DNA of 64,000 nucleotides from Salegentibacter flavus (GTDB taxonomy: Bacteria; Bacteroidota; Bacteroidia; Flavobacteriales; Flavobacteriaceae). Shown here piece by piece: positions 46,111-55,507 of the stretch. Location of the stretch: NCBI RefSeq assembly GCF_900115145.1, contig NZ_FOVL01000004.1, forward strand, positions 51,790-115,789. Reading direction: 5' to 3'. The notes beneath the pieces are model-generated. The model searched no databases. It was not told the DNA's origin and worked only from the letters and a program-made list of their open reading frames with translations. The position numbers and the translations under genes were made by a program. Positions within the stretch are counted from its first letter, which is position 1. The number at the start of each line of letters is the position of its first letter.

Positions 46111-46317
46111 TGTTCCTTCGTTATGGGGCTAAAGTAGAATATAAATTCAGAATGAAAAACATTTTCAGGGAAATTTTTATGCTTTTTATGGGGTTGCTCT
46201 AATATTGCAGGGTTTGTCTTCAAATTATAAAAACCTGGCTAATTCTGCACTTCTAAATTCCGAATTATGCAATCCCTACCCATACTTTTAAGCAGAGAAA
46301 TTTCGTTTATAATTACC

Positions 46318-46325
46318 TATTTTTG
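46318..46325 (+). promoter_or_regulatory. -7 promoter box for gldA
   Basis: TATTTTTG, 15 bases before the ATG at 46341. The in-frame TTG at 46323 lies in this box and is not the start. Confidence 0.5.
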
Positions 46326-46340
46326 AAAAAAAGAAGAGCT

Positions 46341-47234
46341 ATGTCTATTTCGGTAGAAGGGATTTCTAAATTTTACGGGGAACAAAAGGCCCTGGACGAG
46401 GTTTCGTTTTCGGTCACACGAGGAGAAATCGTGGGTTTTTTAGGCCCAAACGGTGCCGGTAAATCCACCCTGATGAAAATCCTCACCGGATATCTTCCCC
46501 CTTCTAAAGGCGAGGCCACGGTGAATAGTATATCCCTGAAAGAGAACCTGCACAAGATTCAACAGAACATCGGTTATTTACCGGAGCATAATCCGCTTTA
46601 TACTGAAATGTACGTTCGGGAATATTTGGAATTTAATGCAAAGATTTATAAGACCGATAAATCCCGGATTGAAGAAGTGATAACACTCACCGGACTAAAA
46701 CCTGAAGCTAATAAAAAGATAGAACAGCTCTCTAAAGGTTATCGCCAACGCGTTGGACTTGCTACTGCCCTGCTCCACGATCCCGAAGTTCTGATTCTTG
46801 ACGAACCCACTACCGGGCTCGATCCCAATCAGCTGGTTGAAATACGCAGCCTCATCCGGAATATTGGCAAAGACAAAACCGTTTTCCTTTCCACCCATAT
46901 TATGCAGGAGGTGGAAGCCGTTTGCGACCGGGTGATAATTATAAATAAGGGAAAGATTGTAGCCGATAAAAAACTTAATGACCTGCGGGTAGAGAAAGAA
47001 CAGGTGATCCATGTAGAATTTGATTACCTGTTAGAACCGGTGGCCATCCAAAAAATCCCACATTTGATGTCTGCCAGAAATATTGGTGGATTTGCCTGGG
47101 AACTGACCTTCGATACCAAAAAAGACATGCGTCCTGCAGTCTTTGACTTCGCCCACGATAACGGCCTAAAAACCCTTCAGCTAAACCAAAAAACAAAAAA
47201 TCTGGAAAGTCTTTTCAGTGAACTCACTAGATAA
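46341..47234 (+). CDS. gldA: ABC transporter ATP-binding protein GldA (gliding motility)
   Basis: 297-residue ATPase with Walker A FLGPNGAGKSTLMKIL (near 35), signature LSKGYRQRVGLATALL (near 135) and Walker B PEVLILDEPTTGLDPNQL (near 155), plus the H-loop STHIMQEVEAVCD. Sequence and C-terminal extension (MSARNIGGFAWELTFD) resemble GldA, which with GldF and GldG is needed for gliding in F. johnsoniae. gldF/gldG are not adjacent, so a general ABC-2 type role is possible. The stop is inside a 13-base tandem duplication. Confidence 0.8.
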   Translation: MSISVEGISKFYGEQKALDEVSFSVTRGEIVGFLGPNGAGKSTLMKILTGYLPPSKGEATVNSISLKENLHKIQQNIGYLPEHNPLYTEMYVREYLEFNAKIYKTDKSRIEEVITLTGLKPEANKKIEQLSKGYRQRVGLATALLHDPEVLILDEPTTGLDPNQLVEIRSLIRNIGKDKTVFLSTHIMQEVEAVCDRVIIINKGKIVADKKLNDLRVEKEQVIHVEFDYLLEPVAIQKIPHLMSARNIGGFAWELTFDTKKDMRPAVFDFAHDNGLKTLQLNQKTKNLESLFSELTR

Positions 47235-47247
47235 ACTCACTAGATAA
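47222..47247. repeat. Exact 13-base tandem duplication at the end of gldA
   Basis: ACTCACTAGATAA occurs twice without spacer (47222-47234, 47235-47247). The first copy contains the last codons and stop of gldA; the second is untranslated. Looks like a recent slippage or short duplication. Confidence 0.9.
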
Positions 47248-47326
47248 AAATCTCATTTTATCAAATTTATTGGATGGAAATCCGATAATTCCAGAAGGAA
47301 AAGACCTGAATAAATTTTCAAAAACT

Positions 47327-47356
47327 AAACTCCCCCTTCGGGGGGGCCGGGGGGCT
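47327..47356. repeat. CTCCCCCTTCGGGGG-type repeat abutting a stop codon
   Basis: ACTCCCCCTTCGGGGGGGCC and GGGGGGCTT follow directly on the minus-strand stop codon of the GIN-domain gene (47357). The CCCCC/GGGGG stem may terminate transcription. Same family type as 31341-31376 and 50264-50293. Confidence 0.55.
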
Positions 47357-48109
47357 TTATTCAAATATAAGTCGGCCGGTGTAATGCTCATTCACACTTA
47401 CTTCCGGCGGGCGGTTTATGGCTATCACATCGCCAAAACCAAAAATATCTCCCTTTATCGATTCCTTCGGATTTACTATAAGTTTATTGGTACCCCGGTG
47501 CATCAGGTCTACATGAGCGGCTTCCAGGCCTCCCGCCTCCAGCCTGCCATCTCCCGCTGCAAAGAAAAGATCTAACCTGCCAACCTTTCCGGAGAGAAAA
47601 TAATTAGAAACATTATCATTCGTGATACGCAGGGAATTTACCTCCAAATTCAGAATAAAATCACCATTGGTATAAACCTCAGGGTCCCTTTCCTGGTTTA
47701 GCGATCGCAGCCAGATTTCAGGGAAATTTAATATTCCTATACTTTCAATGGGTTGATGACTGCTATTTTGCAACCAACTCAAAGTTGGTGTTGTAACCGT
47801 CACTTTTATAATTCCGTAATCCCTCAGGAAATTACAGGGTTTTTCATTTCTGATATGAAGCCGGTTGTCCAGCACTTCTACTGAAACACCACTCAAAAGA
47901 TTTTTTCCGGTTTCTACAACCACTTTATGTTCAGATCCCTTCTGGATAAAAAGCTTTACATCGTCAAAGACATTGATTTCCTCAAATGCAGCAACTTCAA
48001 TCTCTTCTGAAACGATCTCCCCGGCAGTCTGGATACAACCCGGGGCATCTTCAGAATCACAACTGAAAAGTGCGAAAACCAGCATTAATATTAAAAGGTA
48101 TCTTTTCAT
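47357..48109 (-). CDS. GIN-domain (DUF2807) lipoprotein
   Basis: 250 residues from MKRYLLILMLVFALFSCDSE, a lipoprotein signal with Cys at about 17. The rest is the beta-solenoid-like head GIN domain (EEIEVAAFEEINVFDDVKLF, KHVVV-type GSEHKVVVETGKNLL, VDLMHRGTNKLIVNPKES). These are common envelope proteins of Bacteroidota, of unknown function. The ATG at 48109 overlaps the preceding stop (ATGA), which supports this start against one 24 codons earlier. Confidence 0.83.
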   Translation of the reverse strand: MKRYLLILMLVFALFSCDSEDAPGCIQTAGEIVSEEIEVAAFEEINVFDDVKLFIQKGSEHKVVVETGKNLLSGVSVEVLDNRLHIRNEKPCNFLRDYGIIKVTVTTPTLSWLQNSSHQPIESIGILNFPEIWLRSLNQERDPEVYTNGDFILNLEVNSLRITNDNVSNYFLSGKVGRLDLFFAAGDGRLEAGGLEAAHVDLMHRGTNKLIVNPKESIKGDIFGFGDVIAINRPPEVSVNEHYTGRLIFE

Positions 48110-49206
48110 AACCTGTATCCAATTGAGAGTTCCACAGCTTCTGCATTTGCCCAATGTGAGCGCACGGTAACAGATGCCCATAATTTTTCAGTGAGTTTTC
48201 GCTGAAGACCGATCCTGTTATAAAGCTGCCCTACATAATGTTCGTAAGGAAAATATACATAATACCCCAACTGAGTGATCACCGATAATTTATCGAAAAC
48301 CAATTGGTGACCTACAAAAACTCCAACCCGTTTGGAGTCTTCATCTCCACTTGTGTCCCCGGAAGGAAATGCGATAGATTGATACCTGATGCGTTCTGCC
48401 ATCGCCTTCGAGAGAAATAATTCGGCCCCGGCCTGTAACGTGCTCTTATGATTGATTACCTTATCTGCAAATGCAGAAAAAGTGAGGAATGGGTACTGTT
48501 TGGATCCAATCACGCCCATCGTATTCACCCCACCGCGAAGAACAAGATTCAGATGAATAGGCTCAGTATATTTTTCTCCGGGTATTTTTGGAGAATAAGC
48601 CGGTAGATTTTCGTGATCCAGAACATAATTTAACCCCAGGTTCAATCCAATAGTATTTGTACTTGTATTGGGAGATTTAAAATCGGCATTGGAATAATGA
48701 ATAACGGAGAGCCCTGCTTGAAGCCCAAAACCATTAATGATATTTTCCTTTTTGAGGTTAGCCATCAGATAAGTGGTGCTCAACAGCCGTGAACCGTAAG
48801 CATTATTCCTGAAGTTCTCATCGGGATGATAGGGATTCCCTGCGTAAGCCAGGCCTTGCCCTATTCTGAACATCAAACTGCGCTTCAACAGATAAAAATT
48901 CATATGAACATAGAGCCCGTAATTCTCACCCAAAGCGGGTTCTTTCATATCCTGATAGGTAAAGGACGCCCCTACATCGGGATAATTATATCGCTTTTCC
49001 CAGTCTTTAAATCCGAAACTCTTTTTATTGAACCCGAGAATTAAAGCCTGGGGATGACCTGTGATTAAATGGGCAATATCAGTATTGTGCTCGGCAATAG
49101 TTCCGTAGAAATAACTGGCATCAAATGAGTAATGATTTCTCCCGGAACCCTGAGCAACGAGGCTCAGACCTGCAAAAAGAAAAATAAGAGCAGTAAATTT
49201 CTTCAT
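48106..49206 (-). CDS. Outer-membrane acyloxyacyl hydrolase (PagL-like lipid A 3-O-deacylase)
   Basis: 366 residues, signal peptide to about residue 19 (LVAQG). Strand-rich barrel with the PagL active-site motif IHYSNADFKSPNTSTNTIGLN (His and Ser near 165), as in HYSNAGLKxPN of the family. The protein is longer than PagL (about 170). Likely trims lipid A in the outer membrane, here inferred. The -7 box ends 6 bases before the ATG at 49206, so translation may be leaderless; an ATG at 49215 lies within the promoter. Confidence 0.75.
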   Translation of the reverse strand: MKKFTALIFLFAGLSLVAQGSGRNHYSFDASYFYGTIAEHNTDIAHLITGHPQALILGFNKKSFGFKDWEKRYNYPDVGASFTYQDMKEPALGENYGLYVHMNFYLLKRSLMFRIGQGLAYAGNPYHPDENFRNNAYGSRLLSTTYLMANLKKENIINGFGLQAGLSVIHYSNADFKSPNTSTNTIGLNLGLNYVLDHENLPAYSPKIPGEKYTEPIHLNLVLRGGVNTMGVIGSKQYPFLTFSAFADKVINHKSTLQAGAELFLSKAMAERIRYQSIAFPSGDTSGDEDSKRVGVFVGHQLVFDKLSVITQLGYYVYFPYEHYVGQLYNRIGLQRKLTEKLWASVTVRSHWANAEAVELSIGYRL

Positions 49207-49212
49207 TACCGG

Positions 49213-49220
49213 CAAATGTA
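49213..49220 (-). promoter_or_regulatory. -7 promoter box for the PagL-like gene
   Basis: TACATTTG on the minus strand, 6 bases before the ATG at 49206 and inside the gap after metF. It predicts an internal promoter for the last two genes of this strand. Confidence 0.5.
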
Positions 49221-49230
49221 GGCCAATATT

Positions 49231-50187
49231 TTAAAAAACTGCCTTAGCTATTTTCTGAATATTTGTGCTTTTACCCATCGAGTAATAATGTAGCACCGGC
49301 ACCCCGGCCGCGATAAGCTCCTTGCTCTGATAAATTCCCCACTCTACCCCCACTTCTCTCACCTCTTTATTGTCCTTACATTTTTCAACCTCATGGATTA
49401 AATCTTCAGGCATATCAACATGAAAACGATGGGGGATAATGCTAAGCTGGCGCTTGGTGGCTATAGGTTTTAAACCCGGAATAATCGGTACAGTAATTCC
49501 GTGCACCCGACATTTTTCCACAAATTCGAAATATTTCTGATTGTCGAAGAACATTTGGGTAACCACGTATTCTGCACCGGCATCAACTTTTTCTTTAAGG
49601 CGTTTAATATCCTTATCCAAGCTTGGGGCTTCCATGTGTTTTTCGGGGTAACCTGCTACACCAACACAAAAATCGGTGTTATGTCCTTTTTCTATAACCT
49701 TATCAAGATATTTTCCCTGGTTCATATCTCCAATCTGTTCAACCAGTTCTTTGGCAAAATGGTTTCCTTCTTTTTCGGGGGTGAAGTAAGTCTCGCTTTT
49801 TACCGCATCTCCTCTTAAGGCCATCACATTCTGAATTCCCAGGAAATCAAGATCAATCAAAAAATTCTCGGTATCTTCTTTGCTAAAGCCGCCGCAAAGT
49901 ATATGCGGCACCGCATCTACCCCATATTTGCTCTGAATGGCAGCACAGATCCCTACCGTACCCGGTCTTTTTCGTACTATCTTCTTCTGTAAAAGTCCGT
50001 TCCCCTGGTCATTAAACACATATTCCTCCCTGTGATAGGTCACATCTATAAACGGAGGCTTGAACTCCATCAGGGGATCTATACCATCATAAATAGACTG
50101 GATATTCTGGCCCTTTAAGGGCGGTAATATTTCAAAGGAAAATAAGCTTCTGCCTTTCGCGGCTTTTATATGTTCGGTTATCTTCAT
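49231..50187 (-). CDS. metF: 5,10-methylenetetrahydrofolate reductase
   Basis: FAD enzyme making 5-methyl-THF for methionine synthase. 318 residues from MKITEHIKAAKGRSLFSFEI; motifs FSFEILPPLKG, FIDVTYHREEY, ALRGD, FCVGVAGYPEKH, YVVTQMFFDN, IPGLKPIATKRQL. The ATG at 50217 would add ten residues without family support. Third gene of the SAM-I controlled operon metH(N)-metH(C)-metF, 106 bases after metH(C). Confidence 0.94.
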   Translation of the reverse strand: MKITEHIKAAKGRSLFSFEILPPLKGQNIQSIYDGIDPLMEFKPPFIDVTYHREEYVFNDQGNGLLQKKIVRKRPGTVGICAAIQSKYGVDAVPHILCGGFSKEDTENFLIDLDFLGIQNVMALRGDAVKSETYFTPEKEGNHFAKELVEQIGDMNQGKYLDKVIEKGHNTDFCVGVAGYPEKHMEAPSLDKDIKRLKEKVDAGAEYVVTQMFFDNQKYFEFVEKCRVHGITVPIIPGLKPIATKRQLSIIPHRFHVDMPEDLIHEVEKCKDNKEVREVGVEWGIYQSKELIAAGVPVLHYYSMGKSTNIQKIAKAVF

Positions 50188-50263
50188 TGTACCTTCTAGG
50201 TTCGTGAGAAATCCCAATGTTTTTAAGGGATTTTGAGTTAAACAAAAGTTTTATGGTCCGTTT

Positions 50264-50293
50264 TCCTCCCCTTTGGGGAGGTTAGGAGGGCCT
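50264..50293. repeat. CCTCCCCTTTGGGGAGG-type repeat abutting a stop codon
   Basis: TCCTCCCCTTTGGGGAGG (50264-50281) followed by TTAGGAGGGCC reaches the metH(C) stop codon at 50294. Perfect CCTCCCC/GGGGAGG stem. Same family type as 31341-31376 and 47327-47356. Confidence 0.6.
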
Positions 50294-52972
50294 TTAATCT
50301 GCAATGTTCGGGTTGAGCCATTTTTCGGCTTTTTCTACCGAAACTCCCTTCCGCATGGCGTAATCTTTTACCTGGTCTTCCTTTATCTTTCCAAGACCAA
50401 AATATCTTGCTTCAGGATTGCCGAAATAATATCCGCTAACGCTGGCTGCAGGCCACATGGCCAGGCTTTCAGTAAGTTTAACCCCAATTTTTTCTTCTAC
50501 TTTTAAAACCTCCCAGATGCTCAGTTTTTCCAAATGATCTGGGCAGGCAGGATAACCCGGTGCAGGGCGAATTCCTTTGTAACTTTCTTTTATAAGCTGC
50601 TCATTGCTCAGGTCTTCTTCAGGTTCATAACCCCAATGCTTAGTCCTTACCTGTTTATGAAGATATTCGGCAAATGCTTCTGCCAACCTATCGGAAAGGG
50701 CTTTGATCATTATCGAATTATAATCGTCATGGTCTTTTTCAAATTTATTTGCCATTTCCTGAGTTCCAAAACCGGTAGTGACACAAAAACAGCCCATATA
50801 ATCCTCTACTCCCGATTCTTTCGGCGCGATAAAATCGGCCAGGGCAAAATTAGGCTGTTCGCCGTGCTTTTTTAATTGCTGGCGGAGCGTTCTGAAAAGC
50901 ATGGTTTTTTCTTCAGAATTCTCTTCGTGCCGAATTTCTATATCATCCTCATTTACGGTATTCCCAGGAAATAAACCAAACACAGCTTTAGCCTTCAGTA
51001 ACTTTTCATCGAAGATTCGGTCCAGTAAATTTCGGGCATCAGAAAACAAAGATCTGGCCTGCTCCCCTACTTTCACATCATCCAGGATCGCCGGATATTT
51101 CCCGTGCAGGTCCCAGCTCCTGAAAAATGGACTCCAGTCTATATAATGCTCCAGCTTTTTAAGATCAAAATCTTCAATAACCTGAATGCCTGGTTCTTTT
51201 GGCTTAGAAATTTCAGAGGATCCCCAGTCTATTTTAAACTTATTCTGCCTGGCTTCCTCTATACTCAGGAATGATTTCACTTTACTGCGTTTCTTGAAAT
51301 TTTTTCTGAATTTATCGTATTCCTCCTTAAGATCGCTCATATATCTCACGCGGGTACTATCCTTAAGCAAATCGCCCACCACCGTTACCGCACGGGAAGC
51401 ATCATTAACATGAGCCACAGCATTTCCATATTGCGGATCGATTTTTACAGCCGTATGCGCCTTAGAGGTTGTTGCTCCACCAATGAGTAATGGCACCTGA
51501 AAATTCTGCCGTTGCATTTCTTTCGCCAGAAAAACCATCTCGTCCAGAGAGGGGGTTATAAGTCCGCTAAGACCTATCACGTCGACATTTTCGGCCTTTG
51601 CCGTTTCGATGATCTTCTCCGACGGCACCATCACCCCCAGGTCTATAATTTCATAATTATTGCAACCCAGCACCACGCTTACGATATTTTTTCCAATATC
51701 GTGCACGTCGCCTTTTACTGTAGCCATAAGAATTTTTCCAGCCGACTTGCGTTTGGTGGACGTATCAGCTTCAATATATGGTAAAAGATATGCCACAGCT
51801 TTTTTCATCACCCTGGCCGATTTCACCACCTGCGGCAGGAACATTTTCCCGCTTCCGAAAAGATCGCCAACCACATTCATCCCAATCATCAAATGACCTT
51901 CGATAACTTCAATGGGTTGATCGGCTTGTATTCTCGCCTCCTCAATATCCTTGAGGATATAGGCATCTATCCCTTTCACCAGGGCGTGAGTAATTCGCTC
52001 CTGAAGAGGATTTTCTCTCCAGGAAAGATCGATCCTGTTCTCCTTTTTAGAACCTACCACACTTTCAGCAAAATTGAGTAAACGTTCGGTGGCATCGTCC
52101 CGCCGATCCAGGATTACATCTTCCACGTGCTCGAGCAGGTCTTTGGGAATTTCATCGTAAACCTCCAAAAGGGAAGGATTCACAATTCCCATATTCATCC
52201 CGGCCTTGATGGCGTGATAAAGAAAAACCGAATGCATCGCCTCACGCACCGGATTATTTCCGCGGAAGGAGAACGAAACATTGCTCACTCCCCCGCTCAA
52301 ACTCACGTGGGGTAGATTCTCCTTTACCCACCGCGTGGCTTCAATATAATCTATCGCATTTCTTTTATGCTCATCCATCCCCGTTCCCACCGGGAAAATA
52401 TTAAGATCGAAAATGATATCTTCCGGAGGGAATTTCACTTTATCAACCAGAATATCATAAGAACGTTTCGAAATTTCAAGACGGCGGACATAATTATCGG
52501 CCTGGCCAATTTCATCAAAGGCCATTACGATCACCGCAGCCCCGTATCGTTTAATTTTTTTGGCGTGCTCAATAAATTCTGCTTCCCCTTCTTTTAAACT
52601 GATGGAATTTACCACGCATTTCCCCTGCACCACCTGCAAACCGGCCTCTATAATTTCCCATTTCGAGCTGTCAATCATTATGGGTACCCGGGCAATATCG
52701 GGTTCAGCAACTATTAGATTGAGGAATTTCACCATTGCCTCTTTACCTTCAATAAGGCCATCGTCCATATTGATATCGATGATTTGGGCTCCGTTCTCCA
52801 CCTGTTCCCGTGCAACTACCAAAGCCTCCTCAAATTTTTCTTCTTTGATTAGTCGTAAGAATTTCTTGGATCCGGCCACATTGGTGCGTTCCCCTACATT
52901 TATAAAATTACTTTCGGGAGTGATGATCAAAGGTTCCAACCCGGATAAGCGTAATGCTCTTTTTTCTGTCAT
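50294..52972 (-). CDS. metH: Cobalamin-dependent methionine synthase, folate/B12/activation part
   Basis: 892 residues that carry the C-terminal three modules of MetH: pterin-binding domain (1-~300; [29 protein letters not shown]), cap and B12-binding domain (~320-560; [18 protein letters not shown] with the cobalt-ligand His near 417) and the SAM-dependent reactivation domain (~590-892; [15 protein letters not shown]). It lacks the homocysteine domain, which is encoded by the separate gene just upstream with a 3-base gap. Confidence 0.94.
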   Translation of the reverse strand: MTEKRALRLSGLEPLIITPESNFINVGERTNVAGSKKFLRLIKEEKFEEALVVAREQVENGAQIIDINMDDGLIEGKEAMVKFLNLIVAEPDIARVPIMIDSSKWEIIEAGLQVVQGKCVVNSISLKEGEAEFIEHAKKIKRYGAAVIVMAFDEIGQADNYVRRLEISKRSYDILVDKVKFPPEDIIFDLNIFPVGTGMDEHKRNAIDYIEATRWVKENLPHVSLSGGVSNVSFSFRGNNPVREAMHSVFLYHAIKAGMNMGIVNPSLLEVYDEIPKDLLEHVEDVILDRRDDATERLLNFAESVVGSKKENRIDLSWRENPLQERITHALVKGIDAYILKDIEEARIQADQPIEVIEGHLMIGMNVVGDLFGSGKMFLPQVVKSARVMKKAVAYLLPYIEADTSTKRKSAGKILMATVKGDVHDIGKNIVSVVLGCNNYEIIDLGVMVPSEKIIETAKAENVDVIGLSGLITPSLDEMVFLAKEMQRQNFQVPLLIGGATTSKAHTAVKIDPQYGNAVAHVNDASRAVTVVGDLLKDSTRVRYMSDLKEEYDKFRKNFKKRSKVKSFLSIEEARQNKFKIDWGSSEISKPKEPGIQVIEDFDLKKLEHYIDWSPFFRSWDLHGKYPAILDDVKVGEQARSLFSDARNLLDRIFDEKLLKAKAVFGLFPGNTVNEDDIEIRHEENSEEKTMLFRTLRQQLKKHGEQPNFALADFIAPKESGVEDYMGCFCVTTGFGTQEMANKFEKDHDDYNSIMIKALSDRLAEAFAEYLHKQVRTKHWGYEPEEDLSNEQLIKESYKGIRPAPGYPACPDHLEKLSIWEVLKVEEKIGVKLTESLAMWPAASVSGYYFGNPEARYFGLGKIKEDQVKDYAMRKGVSVEKAEKWLNPNIAD

Positions 52973-52975
52973 AAT

Positions 52976-53992
52976 TTATACGATTTCCGGATTTTTCAGT
53001 TTTTCTATAGGTCTGGGCTTGTAGTCTTTAGCGATTTTGGCGATTGCCCTGATATGATCTGGCGTGGTACCACAGCAACCTCCTAAAATATTTACAAGAC
53101 CTTTTTCTAAATATTCCTTTATCTGGCTTGCCATTTCTTCTGAATCCTGATCATATTCCCCAAAAGCATTCGGTAAGCCGGCATTGGGATAAGCCGAAAC
53201 TCCAGAGTCTGTATAACGGTTTAACACTTCCAGATGTGGGGTAAGCTGTTTTGCTCCGAGAGCACAGTTAAATCCTATACTTAAAAGAGGGATATGTGAA
53301 ACAGAGATCAAAAAAGCCTCTGCCGTTTGACCTGAAAGGGTTCTCCCGGAAGCATCGGTAATCGTGCCGCTAACCATCACAGGGACATCTACCCCGAGTT
53401 CCTCCTTTAACTCATCTATGGCAAAAAGCGCAGCCTTGGCATTCAGGGTATCAAAAACCGTTTCTATCAGCAGAATATCAACTCCTCCCTCAATTAGAGC
53501 TCTTGCCTGTTGCTTATAAGCTACCCGAAGTTCTTCAAAAGAAATAGCTCTGAACCCAGGATCATTAACATCTGGCGACATGCTGGCGGTCTTGTTGGTA
53601 GGTCCCATTGCTCCGGCTACAAAACGCGGTTGTCCCGGTTGTTCAGCAGTCATTTCTTCAGCAACCTTTTTGGCAATTCTGGCAGATTCGTAATTCATCT
53701 CATAAACCAGATCTTCCATCTGATAATCGGCCATCGCTATAGTAGTACCGGAAAAAGTGTTGGTTTCCACGATATCGGCACCGGCTTCAAAATATTTTCG
53801 GTGTATTGTAGCAATGGCTTCAGGCTGCGTTAAAGATAAAAGGTCGTTATTACCCTGCAGGGATACCGGCCACTGGGCAAAACGATTTCGGCGGAAATCT
53901 TCTTCCGTGAATTTATATTCCTGAAGCATAGTGCCCATAGCACCATCCAGGATCAATATTTTACGTTTGAGTTGTTCTTCTAATTTTGACAT
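52976..53992 (-). CDS. Methionine synthase, homocysteine-binding part
   Basis: 338 residues from MSKLEEQLKRKILILDGAMGTMLQEYKF; homocysteine S-methyltransferase domain with zinc ligands in SIGFNCALGAKQL (near 240) and ILGGCCGTTPDHI (near 305). Acts with the following gene product as a two-subunit MetH; E. coli has all four modules in one chain. First gene after the SAM-I riboswitch. The start is the ATG at 53992; the longer frame adds eight residues. Confidence 0.93.
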   Translation of the reverse strand: MSKLEEQLKRKILILDGAMGTMLQEYKFTEEDFRRNRFAQWPVSLQGNNDLLSLTQPEAIATIHRKYFEAGADIVETNTFSGTTIAMADYQMEDLVYEMNYESARIAKKVAEEMTAEQPGQPRFVAGAMGPTNKTASMSPDVNDPGFRAISFEELRVAYKQQARALIEGGVDILLIETVFDTLNAKAALFAIDELKEELGVDVPVMVSGTITDASGRTLSGQTAEAFLISVSHIPLLSIGFNCALGAKQLTPHLEVLNRYTDSGVSAYPNAGLPNAFGEYDQDSEEMASQIKEYLEKGLVNILGGCCGTTPDHIRAIAKIAKDYKPRPIEKLKNPEIV

Positions 53993-54042
53993 AGTATCGT
54001 AATAAATCACTATCAAAAAAAGAAGCAGGAAAAGAGTCTTTT

Positions 54043-54146
54043 GTTATCTATCTGCGCTTAAGCGAAGTAGAAGGTAGCACCTTCTCCCATTACAGGAGGG
54101 TTGCTAAGGTTTCATCGGGTCTATTCCCTCAACCTTTCTTGATAAC
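54043..54146 (-). ncRNA. SAM-I (S-box) riboswitch upstream of metH/metF
   Basis: On the minus strand the sequence reads through the S-box core: P1 GTTATC (54146-54141) closing with GATAAC (54048-54043), AAGAAAGGTTGAGGGA, GACCCGATGAAACC, AGCAACC, the hairpin TCC-tgtaat-GGA and GGTGCTACCTTC. Order, spacing and invariant parts match SAM-I well. SAM binding is expected to switch off the two metH parts and metF. 50 bases separate it from the ATG; no strong terminator is evident, so the expression platform is unclear. Confidence 0.92.
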
Positions 54147-54224
54147 GATGTAAATTAATGAACTTGAATCGCCAAATATCGGTCATACTTAATCCAATTC
54201 CAAAGAATTAAAATCTTTTTAAGC

Positions 54225-54647
54225 TTATTTTAATTTTTCCCCATTTAAGGTAATAGAATAGGTTATTTCAGCCGCTTTTTCCAGCATTTTAGAAACTGAA
54301 CAATATTTATCCATGGAGAGTTCTACCGCCCTGATGGCCTTGGCTGCAGGTGCATCTCCCTGTAGAATAAAGTGCAGGTGGATACCTTTAAAAACATTTG
54401 GAATAGCACCATCTTCCCTGAAACCTTCTACCTCAACTTCAAGATCGTCGAGCTCTATCTTTTGTTTCTTAAGGATCATCACCACATCAATACTGCTGCA
54501 GCCGGCAAGACCACGCAATAAAAGATCCATCGGGCTCGCACCCTGCGGATTTTCTACCGATTTATTATCGAGGTAAACCACATCCCCGCGCTCGTTGGTG
54601 GTTTCAAAGCGGTATTCTTTGTTTATGCGTTTCAGATGAATTTTCAT
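54225..54647 (-). CDS. OsmC/Ohr family protein
   Basis: 140 residues of the OsmC fold: NPQGASPMDLLLRGLAGCSSIDVVMILKKQ holds the conserved Cys (near 48), with a second Cys in YCSVSKMLEKAAEITYSI. Likely a peroxide or organic hydroperoxide-reducing protein of the YhfA-like branch. Start at 54647 (MKIHLKRI), three residues after another ATG. Own promoter, after the cysH terminator. Confidence 0.88.
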   Translation of the reverse strand: MKIHLKRINKEYRFETTNERGDVVYLDNKSVENPQGASPMDLLLRGLAGCSSIDVVMILKKQKIELDDLEVEVEGFREDGAIPNVFKGIHLHFILQGDAPAAKAIRAVELSMDKYCSVSKMLEKAAEITYSITLNGEKLK

Positions 54648-54664
54648 AGCGGTCAATTTTCCAG

Positions 54665-54672
54665 CAAATGTA
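54665..54672 (-). promoter_or_regulatory. -7 promoter box for the OsmC gene
   Basis: TACATTTG on the minus strand, 17 bases before the ATG at 54647, directly downstream of the cysH terminator. Confidence 0.55.
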
Positions 54673-54673
54673 G

Positions 54674-54706
54674 AAAAAGCTCCTGAAATCAGGAGCTTTT
54701 AATTTT
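54674..54706 (-). terminator. Intrinsic terminator after cysH
   Basis: AAAAGCTCCTGA (54675-54686) and TCAGGAGCTTTT (54689-54700) form a perfect 12-bp dyad; on the minus strand it is followed by TTTTT. Confidence 0.82.
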
Positions 54707-54762
54707 TGTAAATACCAGAGAAGACCTCAGTATTATTTCAACTTAGCTGGTTTTAATTGATT

Positions 54763-55392
54763 TTAGGCATGTAAACCGCACTCGCGGTTAGACAGCACCT
54801 TAGTGGGATCAGAATATTTAAATTCATTAGGCAAATTATGTTCTGCCAAATAAGTATCAAGTTTCTCGTCACTCCAATGATAAAATGGACTCACTTTTAA
54901 AATCCCATCCTTGCTGTAGCTCAAAATACCAATGCTGTCGCGAAAAGTGGTTTGCCCTTTCCGTAAATTAGTAAACCATAGGTCTGGATTTTGTTCCTTC
55001 ATCGCACGCTGGAAAGGTTCGAGCTTCACCTGTTTCGTGAATTCATCATGTTGAGATGAATTTACTTCAGGGATACCACCAAAAAATGCATCTCTGTATG
55101 CTGCTGTTTGTTTTGGTATGTAAAGTTTTATATTCAAATTCAACTGCTCAGCTACCTGGGTAGCATGTTTATAGGTTTGAGGAGTGTTATACCCTGTGTC
55201 ACACCAAATTACCTTAAGATTGGGTTCCACCCGGGTTACCGAATGCAAGATAGCGGCTTCATAGGGTCGGAAATTTGTAGTAACCACAGGATTTTCAGCT
55301 TTTGTAATTATCCACTCTATGATTTCGAAAGGACTAAATGCCTTGAACTTTTCGTTAAGTTCTTCTAACTGAGATTGAGTAAATTTTTTCAT
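54763..55392 (-). CDS. cysH: Phosphoadenylyl-sulfate reductase
   Basis: Reduces PAPS (adenylylated sulfate) to sulfite in assimilation. 209 residues; KVIWCDTGYNTPQTY (near 68), TNLRKGQTTFRDS and the C-terminal redox Cys in RECGLHA. The CC...CxxC iron-sulfur motif of APS reductases is absent, so PAPS is the predicted substrate. Has a promoter with a CCTA-N9-TAGG dyad that may be the operator of the adjacent Rrf2 regulator. Confidence 0.9.
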   Translation of the reverse strand: MKKFTQSQLEELNEKFKAFSPFEIIEWIITKAENPVVTTNFRPYEAAILHSVTRVEPNLKVIWCDTGYNTPQTYKHATQVAEQLNLNIKLYIPKQTAAYRDAFFGGIPEVNSSQHDEFTKQVKLEPFQRAMKEQNPDLWFTNLRKGQTTFRDSIGILSYSKDGILKVSPFYHWSDEKLDTYLAEHNLPNEFKYSDPTKVLSNRECGLHA

Positions 55393-55481
55393 ATTATCCC
55401 TTTAAATATTATAATATTCCAGGAATTGATAATGCTCTTTCGCCGAGGCCTTTTATCGAACCGGGAATCATTTTTATAAAC

Positions 55482-55498
55482 CCTATCGGATTAGTAGG
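55482..55498. promoter_or_regulatory. Candidate Rrf2 operator at the cysH promoter
   Basis: CCTATCGGATTAGTAGG: CCTA, 9 bases, TAGG, a dyad downstream of the -7 box, at the expected start of transcription. Rrf2 proteins bind such CCTA/TAGG-like dyads in other bacteria; assignment to the neighbouring rrf2 gene is inference. Confidence 0.4.
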
Positions 55499-55507
55499 TT
55501 ATTAAAG

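Noticed and set aside
50294-53992. Frameshift in metH
   Set aside because: The two parts have separate, well-placed start codons, a 3-base gap, and complete domain boundaries; split MetH is a normal form in this group as far as I recall.
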